The notes: generated by a model not told the origin, from the letters alone. Positions 1 through 6,440 are shown, numbered from the stretch's first letter. The stretch is DNA of 9,940 nt from CAYZXK01 sp964482395 (GCA_964482395.1 CAYZXK010000138.1:1-9940), one strand, 5' to 3'. Numbers and translations are program-made.

Positions 1-1890
1 GCTGACTACGGCAACCGCATGGGAATCCCGACCGTGAACGGAGCGATCTACTTCGACCCGCGGTATCTGGGCAACCCGTTGATATTCTGCGGGTGCGTCG
101 GGCTGATTCCGGCGGATCGTGTGGAAAAGGCCGCCCGTCCGGGGGACCTGATCCTCTTGATCGGCGGACGTACCGGCCGGGACGGAATCCACGGGGCCAC
201 CTTCTCTTCTGCCGAGCTGACCGACTCCCATGCCGAGGAATTCTCCCACGCGGTCCAGATCGGCAACCCGATCACCGAGAAGCGGGTATTAGACGCGGTC
301 TTGCAGGCCAGGGATGCCGAGGGCGGCTGCTTGTACACGGCGATCACGGATTGTGGCGCCGGTGGACTGAGCAGTGCGGTGGGCGAAATGGGTCGGGCGG
401 TCGGAGCGGTGGTGGATTTGGAGAAGGTTCCGCTGAAGTACGCCGGTCTGCGCTACGACGAGATCTGGATCAGCGAGGCCCAGGAGCGGATGGTTTTGGC
501 GGTTCCGCCGGAGAACCTGGACCGACTTCTCCGCATCATGCGGGACGAGGAGGTGGAGGCCACGGTTATCGGAACCTTTGGCCACCCTGACGCCGGCCGC
601 GCGGGAGCGCCCCGCCTGACTGTTCGGTACAACGGGCAGGAAGTCGGCGACCTGGAGATGTCGTTCCTGCATGGAGGTTTGCCGCAGAGGCAGTTGACGG
701 CTGAGTGGTGGCCCACCGACACGAGCTTGGAGCTGCCGCCGGCCCCCCCCACCACGCCATTGATTACCGCGGAGCTGCTGGGTCGGCTTCGACTGGAGCT
801 GGCTCGGCCCTGCGTGGCCTCAAAGGAGTGGGTCATTCGCCAGTACGATCATGAGGTGCAGGGCGGCAGCCGTATCAAGCCATTGATGGGCCCGGGGAGC
901 GGGCCGGCGGACGCGGCGGTCCTGTGCCCGCGGTTCGATAGCCTCCGGGGGATCGCGATCGGCTGCGGCTTGGTGCCGCACCTGGCCGACGTCGACCCGT
1001 ACTGGATGGCCGCGGCCTCGATCGACGAAGCTGTCCGCAATGTGGTTTGCGTGGGCGGCCGCCTCGGCCAGATCGCGATTCTCGACAACTTCTGTTGGGG
1101 GCGTACCGAGGAGCCCGACCAGCTCGGGGCTTTGGTCCGAGCCTGCCAGGCCTGCTTCGACCTGGCCAGGGCCTATGGCGTTCCGTTCATCTCGGGTAAG
1201 GACTCGCTCAACAACGAGTTCGCGCTGGACCAGGCCGATGTCGAGCCGCTGCTGGCGGCGCTGGAGCGGCGGGCTGCACTGCCTGGGACGGACGCCGCTC
1301 GCCTGCGGGCGATCCTCCCGCGACTCCGTCAGCAGCTTCGCACCCGTCGGCGCCTGGCCATACCGCCGACCTTGCTGATCAGCGCAGTGAGCATCCTGGA
1401 CGACGTTCGGCGGTGCGTGACGGCGAGTCTGAAGCGGCCCGGAAACCAGGTCATCCTGGTGGGCGGCCTCCCGCAAGTCGGATTTGCACCGCCCCAGGCC
1501 CGGGCGGTCCATGAGGCGGTCGCCGAATTGATCGGCCAGGGTGCGGTCGTGGCCTGCCATGACCTCGCTGATGGGGGGTGGCTGGTGGCCCTGGCCGAGA
1601 TGGCAATCGGCGGTGACCTCGGGGCCAGCCTGAGCGAAGAACACCCCGCCCACCTGGCGCCGTTCGAGGAGGCTACGGCCGGGTACCTGGTCGAGACCCC
1701 GGATCCGGAACTGGCTGCCGGTGTTCTGGACCGTCTCGAAGTGGGTCACCGGACCGTGGCGGAGGTGAGCTTGCGACCGAGCCTGACCTTGGGCGGGCGG
1801 GAAATCGCACTCGATGAGCTGCGGGCTGCCTGGGCCGGCCGCGTCGGTCAGGGGTTCGTGCCAATCCCCGCCTCGGAGGGTTGCCCGTAG
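1..1890 (+). CDS. purL: Phosphoribosylformylglycinamidine synthase, PurL subunit/domain (5' end outside window)
   Basis: This enzyme makes FGAM from FGAR, ATP and glutamine-derived ammonia in cytoplasmic de novo purine synthesis. The frame is open from base 1, and the residues before the first Met (ADYGNR) belong to the conserved DYGN-x-x-GIPTV motif. The gene therefore starts upstream, and 629 codons are visible. Family motifs follow in order: TGRDGIHGATF (nt 172-204), the DCGAGGLSSA metal/substrate motif (349-378), the YDHEVQGG segment (about 844-867), SGKDSLNNEF (1192-1221), IPPTLLIS (1360-1383) and the HDLADGGW nucleotide-site motif (1558-1581). The second AIRS-type half is complete, so only the N-terminal part is missing. 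About 46 residues separate SGKDSLNNEF from IPPTLLIS, longer than I expect for the family. The stop is TAG at 1888-1890. The 3' end overlaps the convergent transporter gene by 43 bp. The assignment is secure; whether this is a stand-alone PurL working with PurQ and PurS cannot be judged here. Confidence 0.96.
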   Translation, partial: ADYGNRMGIPTVNGAIYFDPRYLGNPLIFCGCVGLIPADRVEKAARPGDLILLIGGRTGRDGIHGATFSSAELTDSHAEEFSHAVQIGNPITEKRVLDAVLQARDAEGGCLYTAITDCGAGGLSSAVGEMGRAVGAVVDLEKVPLKYAGLRYDEIWISEAQERMVLAVPPENLDRLLRIMRDEEVEATVIGTFGHPDAGRAGAPRLTVRYNGQEVGDLEMSFLHGGLPQRQLTAEWWPTDTSLELPPAPPTTPLITAELLGRLRLELARPCVASKEWVIRQYDHEVQGGSRIKPLMGPGSGPADAAVLCPRFDSLRGIAIGCGLVPHLADVDPYWMAAASIDEAVRNVVCVGGRLGQIAILDNFCWGRTEEPDQLGALVRACQACFDLARAYGVPFISGKDSLNNEFALDQADVEPLLAALERRAALPGTDAARLRAILPRLRQQLRTRRRLAIPPTLLISAVSILDDVRRCVTASLKRPGNQVILVGGLPQVGFAPPQARAVHEAVAELIGQGAVVACHDLADGGWLVALAEMAIGGDLGASLSEEHPAHLAPFEEATAGYLVETPDPELAAGVLDRLEVGHRTVAEVSLRPSLTLGGREIALDELRAAWAGRVGQGFVPIPASEGCP

Positions 1891-3278
1891 CCGGCACATG
1901 CTGTCATGCCGACTTGCCTGGCTGCGGATTGGCCGAGGTCGGGAGAGGTTGGGGGCTGTGGCGGACGCGAGCGGTCGGCCTGGGCCAGCCGCCGAAAAGA
2001 AAGCCAGGATGCCGTGGTCAGAGCGACTGCCAGCAGAAGCGAGCCCGGGCCGAGGGTTTGGTAGGCGGCGGTACCGATCGCGGGCATGACCAGCCCGCGC
2101 AGCCCGGTGAGGGCGACGTGGACTCCCATGTACAGTTCGGCCTGGTGCGGTCCGGCGAAGTGAAGGTGCCCCAGGTTCCAGGCGATCATCCCCCCGCCGC
2201 GACCGGCGCCGTTCGAAAGCCGCCCGACCACCAGCATCCCGATCGACGCTAGGCCCACCCACTGAAACTGCATCAGCCGGATCAGCAGCGCCCCGGCCAC
2301 CAGCACCATGCCAGCCAGCCAGTACACGCAGTTAATGACCCGGAAACGGAGTACCCCGACGCGATCGAAAAGACGCGCCCAACGCGGGATGGTCAGCAGG
2401 GCCAGGACAGTCGGAATCTGCTCCATCAGAAGATAGGAGCTGAAGTAGCCCAGCTTGAGGCTTTGGGTCAGGAAGATGGTAAGCACCGGGTCGACCATGA
2501 AGTTGGCCGAGCCGAGCAGATACTGGGCGCTACAGTAGCGGGCGAAGTCCCGGTCGCGTTTGAGGATCGAGGCGGCCTCCCGCAAGCTGGCCAGCAGACG
2601 GGCTGGGCCGTCACCGGCGTGGGCACCCAGGTGCTGCTGCAACCGGGCCAATTCCTGGGCCTGGCCCCGGATCCGCAGACGACGCAGGGGGATCAGAGAT
2701 AACAGGCCAATGCCGCCAGCCGCCGGGTACACGAAGCGGTAATAGCTGGCGTGCTGGTCGAAGGCCAGGCTGGCCAGTAGGCCCATCGCCAGCATGAGCA
2801 GGGCGCTGACTGCCTGGAGCCGGCCCGCGATCTGGGCCCGGTGCGAAGCGGGGTAGTTGGACCTCCAGATCGAGGTGCGGAGCGTGACCAGGCCGGATAC
2901 GAAGACCCTTGCGGCCGCGATCTGAGCGGCAAACAGCCACCCGCCCCAGGGGTGCCAGTCGCTTGGAGTGAATGCCACCGAGCCGGTGCTGAGCGCGGCG
3001 CAGACCGCCAGAAATACGAAGGCTTGAACTTTGGGCCGGCCCCGCAGCAGAATCGCCCAGATGAAGTTCAGCAGGTTGGCCAGCATGGGTGTGGCCCACA
3101 CCACCGGGACCAGCAGTGGGCTGTGGAAAGTCTTGGCTACCACGATGCTGGCGAACGAGCCGTCCACCAGGTTGGCGAACAGCCCCCACAGCACCATGTG
3201 TCGCAGTTCGGCGGCGTAGTTGGGCCGGGCCAGAAGGGGAATATCTTTGAGGCGGAAAAAGTCCAGGCTAGCGGGCAT
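1848..3278 (-). CDS. MFS-type membrane transporter, substrate unknown
   Basis: This 476-residue protein has about 12 hydrophobic segments in two groups of six, separated by a charged loop (about residues 206-245), the usual major facilitator layout. Candidate segments lie near residues 28-48, 55-78, 84-104, 111-135, 155-172 and 180-198, then six more from about 247 to 445. WARLFDRVG after segment 8 resembles the cytoplasmic MFS motif A. A Gly-rich stretch (GRGGGMIAWNLGH) and the following YMGVH...GLRGL region look like an MFS subgroup I associate with Planctomycetota-like genomes. The ATG at 3276-3278 begins MPASLDFFRLKDIP. No strong Shine-Dalgarno precedes it. The last 14 codons run antisense across the end of purL. 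A weak promoter lies at 3300-3328. No substrate can be inferred from the neighbours. Confidence 0.85.
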   Translation of the reverse strand: MPASLDFFRLKDIPLLARPNYAAELRHMVLWGLFANLVDGSFASIVVAKTFHSPLLVPVVWATPMLANLLNFIWAILLRGRPKVQAFVFLAVCAALSTGSVAFTPSDWHPWGGWLFAAQIAAARVFVSGLVTLRTSIWRSNYPASHRAQIAGRLQAVSALLMLAMGLLASLAFDQHASYYRFVYPAAGGIGLLSLIPLRRLRIRGQAQELARLQQHLGAHAGDGPARLLASLREAASILKRDRDFARYCSAQYLLGSANFMVDPVLTIFLTQSLKLGYFSSYLLMEQIPTVLALLTIPRWARLFDRVGVLRFRVINCVYWLAGMVLVAGALLIRLMQFQWVGLASIGMLVVGRLSNGAGRGGGMIAWNLGHLHFAGPHQAELYMGVHVALTGLRGLVMPAIGTAAYQTLGPGSLLLAVALTTASWLSFRRLAQADRSRPPQPPTSPDLGQSAARQVGMTACAGYGQPSEAGIGTNP

Positions 3279-3299
3279 ATCCGACTTTCGTAACCTACA

Positions 3300-3328
3300 A
3301 TGTTAGCGGCCGGCCCGGTCGGTGGCAG
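3300..3328 (-). promoter_or_regulatory. Candidate sigma-70 promoter of the MFS gene
   Basis: Read on the minus strand, CTGCCA (3323-3328, 4/6 to TTGACA) is followed after exactly 17 bp by TAACAT (3300-3305, 4/6 to TATAAT). It lies about 22 bp upstream of the transporter ATG. Both boxes are imperfect, so this is only a candidate. Confidence 0.3.
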
Positions 3329-3350
3329 CCGCTATTCGCCTTTTGCCGCT

Positions 3351-3379
3351 TTGACAGTCGCCCCCGCGCGGGCGACAAT
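3351..3379 (+). promoter_or_regulatory. Sigma-70 type promoter of tatA with a dyad in the spacer
   Basis: A perfect TTGACA (3351-3356) is followed after 17 bp by GACAAT (3374-3379, 4/6 to TATAAT). The predicted transcript start is near 3386, giving a leader of about 57 nt to the tatA ATG. The spacer carries an inverted repeat, GTCGCCC (3357-3363) and GGGCGAC (3370-3376), around a GC-only centre. This places a possible operator between the -35 and -10 boxes and just overlaps the -10. The promoter call rests on sequence only. Confidence 0.5.
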
Positions 3380-3428
3380 TAACCAAACCGGACCAAGTTG
3401 CGCCGGGCCGCGGCCCAAACCAGCGTCC

Positions 3429-3433
3429 GGAGG
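3429..3433 (+). promoter_or_regulatory. Ribosome binding site that fixes the tatA start
   Basis: GGAGG lies 9 nt upstream of ATG 3443. The same frame is open from a TTG at 3398, but that codon has no Shine-Dalgarno and would add 15 basic residues before the membrane helix. Confidence 0.75.
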
Positions 3434-3442
3434 ATTTGCGCC

Positions 3443-3757
3443 ATGATCGGGTTGACAACATTGGCCTGGTTCACCGACCCGTGGACCTATCTGCTGGTCG
3501 GTCTGGTGGCACTGCTGCTGTTTGGGAAGCGCTTGCCGGAGGTCGGCCGATCGCTGGGCCGCGGGATCGCCGAGTTCAAGCGGGGGCTGCACGATGTGCA
3601 GGATGAGATTCTGCGGGAGGAGAAGGAGGGCCCGCCACCACCCCCCAAGCTCCAGGCGCCCCATCCCGAGGACCAGGACGCCGCCCGCAAGCTCCCCAGC
3701 GGACAATCGCAGCCCCCTGTTCCCACCGATCAGGCTTCAGACCGGAACGCCCCATAA
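3443..3757 (+). CDS. tatA: Twin-arginine translocase TatA/TatE family protein
   Basis: TatA-type proteins form the pore-like part of the Tat system, which moves folded, often cofactor-bearing proteins across the cytoplasmic membrane. The 104-residue product has the expected layout. A short N-terminus precedes one membrane helix (about residues 11-26, WTYLLVGLVALLLFG). Next comes the hallmark FG hinge with KRLPEVGRSLGRGIAEFKRGL, an amphipathic helix along the membrane face. The C-terminal tail is charged, then Pro/Gln-rich and probably disordered. The FGKRLPEVGRSLG core favours TatA over TatB, though the two are hard to separate in this phylum. The start is set by GGAGG 9 nt upstream. No tatC or tatB is adjacent; the gene stands alone behind its own promoter, with a strong inverted repeat about 40 nt after the stop. 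Confidence 0.88.
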   Translation: MIGLTTLAWFTDPWTYLLVGLVALLLFGKRLPEVGRSLGRGIAEFKRGLHDVQDEILREEKEGPPPPPKLQAPHPEDQDAARKLPSGQSQPPVPTDQASDRNAP

Positions 3758-3798
3758 CCGTCAATTGAGAAACACACCTTGGGCCGTCTGGATCCGCA

Positions 3799-3867
3799 GC
3801 GCCGGACCTCCGAGCCTGCCCTTTTGCCAATGCGAATCGGGTAGCGTCAGGCTCGGAGGTCCAGCGC
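3799..3867. repeat. Large imperfect inverted repeat (hairpin element) downstream of tatA
   Basis: The arms GGACCTCCGAGCCTG (3804-3818) and CAGGCTCGGAGGTCC (3848-3862) are perfectly complementary over 15 bp. Beyond a single C/A mismatch (3803/3863) four more pairs follow (3799-3802 with 3864-3867), so 19 of 20 positions pair around a 29-nt loop. In RNA from the minus strand the odd position becomes a G-U pair, so the hairpin is slightly better on that strand. A further inverted copy of the left outer arm (GAGGTCCGGC) lies at 3907-3916. There is no T-tract, so this is not a classical intrinsic terminator. It could act as an mRNA 3'-end stabiliser for tatA, or be a REP/MITE-like dispersed element. 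Copy number elsewhere in the genome cannot be seen here. Confidence 0.8.
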
Positions 3868-3868
3868 C

Positions 3869-4087
3869 ACGGCCTTTCAACGGACTGATAACGGGGAACC
3901 GGTGGCGAGGTCCGGCAATTCGGTGCGACGAATGCTTTCGACGCCGTCCGGCTCTGCCGCGAGTCCGCTGAGTTAGTGCTCTGGAAGGTTCGGATATGGA
4001 GGGAACCGAACCTGGTCGGCCTGCGGTCCGATGAACACACTGGGCCGGCCGGCAGGCCACTGGACCCATAATCAGGCTGTGCCGACC
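3869..4087. other. Intergenic stretch with no convincing gene
   Basis: Open frames exist on both strands, but their translations are Arg/Pro/Ser-rich, match no family I recognise, and lack Shine-Dalgarno-supported starts. Besides GAGGTCCGGC (3907-3916, inverse of the outer hairpin arm), the only structure seen is a 7-bp dyad: GGTTCGG (3987-3993) and CCGAACC (4006-4012) around a 12-nt loop. No tRNA or other RNA gene is apparent. Confidence 0.5.
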
Positions 4088-4102
4088 TGGCAGGCCGGCC
4101 GC
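4088..4102 (+). promoter_or_regulatory. Weak candidate sigma-54 (-24/-12) promoter upstream of the PilZ gene
   Basis: TGGCAGG (4088-4094) with GC at 4101-4102 gives the required GG-N10-GC spacing. The -24 half matches TGGCACG at 6 of 7 bases, but the -12 half is CCGC rather than TTGC. Its position, about 40 bp before the chosen start codon, is plausible. In a GC-rich region such a match may be chance. Confidence 0.2.
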
Positions 4103-4130
4103 TCTGAGCCAGGGCTGACGGCGCCGGCGT

Positions 4131-4135
4131 GGAGG
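4131..4135 (+). promoter_or_regulatory. Ribosome binding site that suggests the PilZ start at 4144
   Basis: GGAGG sits 8 nt before GTG 4144. The in-frame GTG at 4129 directly abuts this site and has no Shine-Dalgarno of its own, so 4144 is preferred. The difference is five residues. Confidence 0.6.
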
Positions 4136-4143
4136 ACCGCGCG

Positions 4144-4740
4144 GTGGAGAAGCTGCGCCGATTGGGAGCTGGCGAGCTGGTGGTTGGGCAGGTGCTGCCT
4201 GGCCACCTCTGCGACCGTACCGGACGGGTGTTGATCCCCAAAGGCCGCAGGCTTACGCCGGAGGACCTTGAGCGTCTGGGCACGCAGCAGTCCGGCGAGC
4301 TCTACGCCGGCCCGGACTGGCCGGCTTCGGAGGGGTCCAGCTCGCAGGACGATGTGGCCCCCATGGACGTCGACGAGTGGATGAACTGGGCATCCAAGCG
4401 TCGGCACGGCCCGACGGGCGGCCGCGGCCGCACTCGCCGACATCCCCGTCGCCCATGGAATGCGAAGCTGGAGCTGGTAATCGAGGAGTGCTGCGACGGC
4501 TTTGCCAACCTGCTTAAGATTGCCGTGAACACCAGCGACATCTCCCCGGGGGGATTCGCGTTCACTTGCGGCCGATTCGTCCACCCGGGGACGACCGTAT
4601 ATGTTCGATTTCGAACTCTGCCCGGCCAGCCGGTGATCAAAGGTATAGTGCGCGACTGCATTCACCTGGCCGGCCGCGAACACCGGGTGGGAGTAGAGTT
4701 CATTCAGCTCCAACCCAAGGAAGCCGTGCGGGGGATCTGA
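4144..4740 (+). CDS. PilZ-domain protein (probable c-di-GMP receptor) with HD-GYP-associated-like N-terminus
   Basis: The 198-residue protein is predicted to be cytoplasmic. Its C-terminal half (about 97-192) is a PilZ domain. The c-di-GMP-contacting arginines lie in RRHPRR (98-103, fitting RxxxR), and the second motif is DISPGG (132-137, fitting D/N-x-S-x-x-G). Beta strands follow, ending in HRVGVEFIQL. Residues 10-46 (GELVVGQVLPGHL...GRVLIPKGRRLTPEDLERL) resemble the segment often found N-terminal to HD-GYP phosphodiesterases (DUF3391-like). A low-complexity linker (about 58-97) joins the two. This arrangement fits a c-di-GMP-responsive adaptor, but the output is unknown. The GTG at 4144 is preferred over GTG 4129 on Shine-Dalgarno grounds. 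The gene stands alone on its strand and converges on the kinase-like gene. Confidence 0.78.
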   Translation: MEKLRRLGAGELVVGQVLPGHLCDRTGRVLIPKGRRLTPEDLERLGTQQSGELYAGPDWPASEGSSSQDDVAPMDVDEWMNWASKRRHGPTGGRGRTRRHPRRPWNAKLELVIEECCDGFANLLKIAVNTSDISPGGFAFTCGRFVHPGTTVYVRFRTLPGQPVIKGIVRDCIHLAGREHRVGVEFIQLQPKEAVRGI

Positions 4741-4752
4741 GCGCGACGTTCG

Positions 4753-4765
4753 GGGCAGCCTGCCC
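4753..4765. terminator. Short dyad between convergent genes, possible weak bidirectional terminator
   Basis: GGGCA-GCC-TGCCC forms a 5-bp stem with a 3-nt loop in the 68 bp between the ends of the PilZ and kinase-like genes. There is no T-tract on either strand, so its role in termination is uncertain. Confidence 0.2.
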
Positions 4766-4808
4766 GCGGCCGGCTCCGCCTCAGGTCGGTTGAGAGCCGT
4801 GAGCCCGG

Positions 4809-5528
4809 TCAGACCTCGCTCACCACGCCGCGACGCTTCAAAACCGTCACGATCAGCTCGACTGCCTCCTGGACGGTGAAGCGGTCAAGGCTGATCGTCA
4901 GGTCGTAGCAGGCCGGATCGTTGGCCGACTTGCCGAAGTGCCGCCGGCGGAACTCGGCGCGCTCGCGGTCGATCCGCTCCAGTTCCGCCATCGCCAGCGG
5001 GACGGTGATTCCGCGCCGTCGGGCGAGCTCCGCGGCCCGACGGGCCGCCGAGGCGGTGATCCGCACCCGCAGGCCGTGCTCGGGCGGGAGGATGAGGTCG
5101 GCGCCGCGGCCGAGAAAGACGGCGTGCCCCTGCCGGGCCAGGGCCAGTACGGTCTCGGTCAGCCGGTAGAGATAGTCGTCCTTGGGAAGCTCGCCGCCGA
5201 TCACCCAGCGCAAAGCCTGCTCCAGCCAGCTCTGGTCTCGTTCGTCCAGGTGCTCGTAGAGCCGGGCCCGGACCCGGTCGTCGCCGGCCATGGCCTGAAG
5301 AATCTCGCGATCGAACACCGGCCAGCGAAGTCGCTCGCCCAGCAGGGTGGCCACCTGCGATCCGCCCGAGGCTACGCTGCGGGAAATGGCTACGAAATCG
5401 GCCACGCTGGGGGGCGGGACATCCGGCTGCGGCTTGGTAAGCTGGGCCCGGGCCAGTTCCCAGTTCCGCATCTGCTTTTCGACCAACCGCATGAGTTCGC
5501 CGTGGCTCGGCGAGCGACTGGGAGACAT
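4809..5528 (-). CDS. Cytidylate-kinase-like P-loop family protein
   Basis: This 239-residue protein belongs to the cytidylate-kinase-like family (Cytidylate_kin2 type). Evidence is the family's N-terminal signature AISRSVASGGSQVATLLGERL (residues 48 onward) followed by WPVFDREIL (69-77). VFLGRGADLIL (137-147) comes next, then an Arg-rich lid-like region with ELERIDRERAEFRRRHFG (182-199) and a DLTISLDRF strand (209-217). The nucleotide loop reads SVASGGSQVA and lacks the Lys of a standard GxxxxGK Walker A, as is usual in this family. Nucleotide kinase activity is thus a family-based guess and the substrate is unknown. Residues 1-40 form a charged extension. The longest frame begins at GTG 5537, but GAGG at 5537-5540 is ideally placed for ATG 5526-5528, which I chose. 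It is transcribed away from the Cys-rich protein gene. Confidence 0.8.
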   Translation of the reverse strand: MSPSRSPSHGELMRLVEKQMRNWELARAQLTKPQPDVPPPSVADFVAISRSVASGGSQVATLLGERLRWPVFDREILQAMAGDDRVRARLYEHLDERDQSWLEQALRWVIGGELPKDDYLYRLTETVLALARQGHAVFLGRGADLILPPEHGLRVRITASAARRAAELARRRGITVPLAMAELERIDRERAEFRRRHFGKSANDPACYDLTISLDRFTVQEAVELIVTVLKRRGVVSEV

Positions 5529-5536
5529 TCTTAGCA

Positions 5537-5540
5537 CCTC
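5537..5540 (-). promoter_or_regulatory. Ribosome binding site that fixes the kinase-like start
   Basis: On the minus strand GAGG lies 8 nt before ATG 5528. It overlaps the alternative GTG (5535-5537), which therefore is unlikely to be the start. Confidence 0.6.
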
Positions 5541-5704
5541 GCGCGTGGCCCGCGCTTCTTGCCAATGGCGATGGTCCGGGCTTAAGTCCGGTGCGGGCCG
5601 TTCAAACCTGAGAATCGCCCAAAAAGTTCGAGGGCGTTAGTTCGCCGTGCTACATTGCTTGCGGTCGTCTCCCCTCGGGGGCGCGGGCCAGGTCTTGGAC
5701 GTTT

Positions 5705-5709
5705 GGAGG
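5705..5709 (+). promoter_or_regulatory. Ribosome binding site that fixes the Cys-rich protein start
   Basis: GGAGG lies 8 nt upstream of ATG 5718. The in-frame TTG at 5655 lacks such a site. Confidence 0.7.
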
Positions 5710-5717
5710 CAACGCAC

Positions 5718-6440
5718 ATGTCACGCCTAACCGTGGCTGCCTGCACTAATTGCGCCATTGGCATTCTACCCATCGGTCTTGTCCGCGTCTTGCCCCGCAA
5801 GGAGGCGCAGGTCGAAAAACGGGTTACTCCGCGGCCACTCCCAGCCTTCGCGTTCTCCCTGGTTGACATGCGATCCGGGGTCCTAGTATCGGTCCCATTC
5901 GAGGCCGAGGCGACCGACGCCCAAGACTTCTCGTCAGGGGAAGGTGTGTGGTTCCGCGGTACCGGCTGCGCGATGGGCGCGGACGGCCGGACGATCGCCG
6001 ACCAGCTCTCAATCGACCTACGGTTCAAGCTTGGCCAAAAGCCGGAGAAGTTGATACAGGTCGGGGACTCGGTGGTCGCGTCGTTTGGCCGTGATTCGGC
6101 GGTTGACTGGGTCGAGTTTGGGCCCGAGAGAACCCACGCCGCCGTGGTGAGCTTGCGGCGACAGTCGGTCGCGACTGTGCAGGTCGACACTTGCTTGGGG
6201 CGGCTGCTTGATACGCCATCCCTGGCCGTACTGCTTGCGCAGGTGCACGAAATCCTTACCCAGGCCCCTGAGGATGCCAGCAGGGCGGTTGCTTTCGAGT
6301 GCACGCCGACGTTCGCGGAGTGCTTGGCGGCGGCCCAGGCGGCGTGCGGTGCCGGTGGGGTAGAGTCTTGTCAATACCGTTGCAACCAGTCCACCGGCGA
6401 GGCGGAGTGCAGTTTCAAGTGCAAGTCGACGCCGGGCTAG
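5718..6440 (+). CDS. Hypothetical protein with Cys-rich C-terminal tail
   Basis: I do not recognise this 240-residue protein. Its N-terminus (SRLTVAACTNCAIGILPIGLV) is mildly hydrophobic with a C-x2-C, but it is not a convincing signal peptide or lipobox. The middle (about 40-180) alternates short beta-like and charged stretches. Seven of the eleven cysteines fall in the last 46 residues, at 195, 202, 210, 218, 222, 231 and 235, giving C-x6-C-x7-C-x7-C-x3-C-x8-C-x3-C. Such an ordered pattern suggests disulfides or metal binding. If disulfides, the tail would be outside the cytoplasm, but no clear export signal is seen. The gene is divergent from the kinase-like gene and converges on the lipoprotein gene. 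Confidence that it is coding comes from a good Shine-Dalgarno, GC-rich third positions and the regular Cys spacing. Confidence 0.65.
   Translation: MSRLTVAACTNCAIGILPIGLVRVLPRKEAQVEKRVTPRPLPAFAFSLVDMRSGVLVSVPFEAEATDAQDFSSGEGVWFRGTGCAMGADGRTIADQLSIDLRFKLGQKPEKLIQVGDSVVASFGRDSAVDWVEFGPERTHAAVVSLRRQSVATVQVDTCLGRLLDTPSLAVLLAQVHEILTQAPEDASRAVAFECTPTFAECLAAAQAACGAGGVESCQYRCNQSTGEAECSFKCKSTPG

Noticed and set aside
820..2262. 480-codon minus-strand open frame opposite purL and the transporter end
   Set aside because: It lies antisense to conserved purL motifs and partly overlaps the transporter in another frame. The composition is typical of a shadow frame in GC-rich DNA.
3761..4069. Minus-strand open frame of about 100 codons across the inverted repeat
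   Set aside because: It crosses both hairpin arms, has no Shine-Dalgarno-supported start, and its Arg/Pro/Ser-rich translation looks like read-through of the repeat.
5576..5591. 16-bp near-palindrome CCGGGCTTAAGTCCGG in the divergent intergenic region
   Set aside because: It has one mismatch and no flanking promoter boxes that I can support on either strand. It could be an operator, but nothing else in the sequence backs this.
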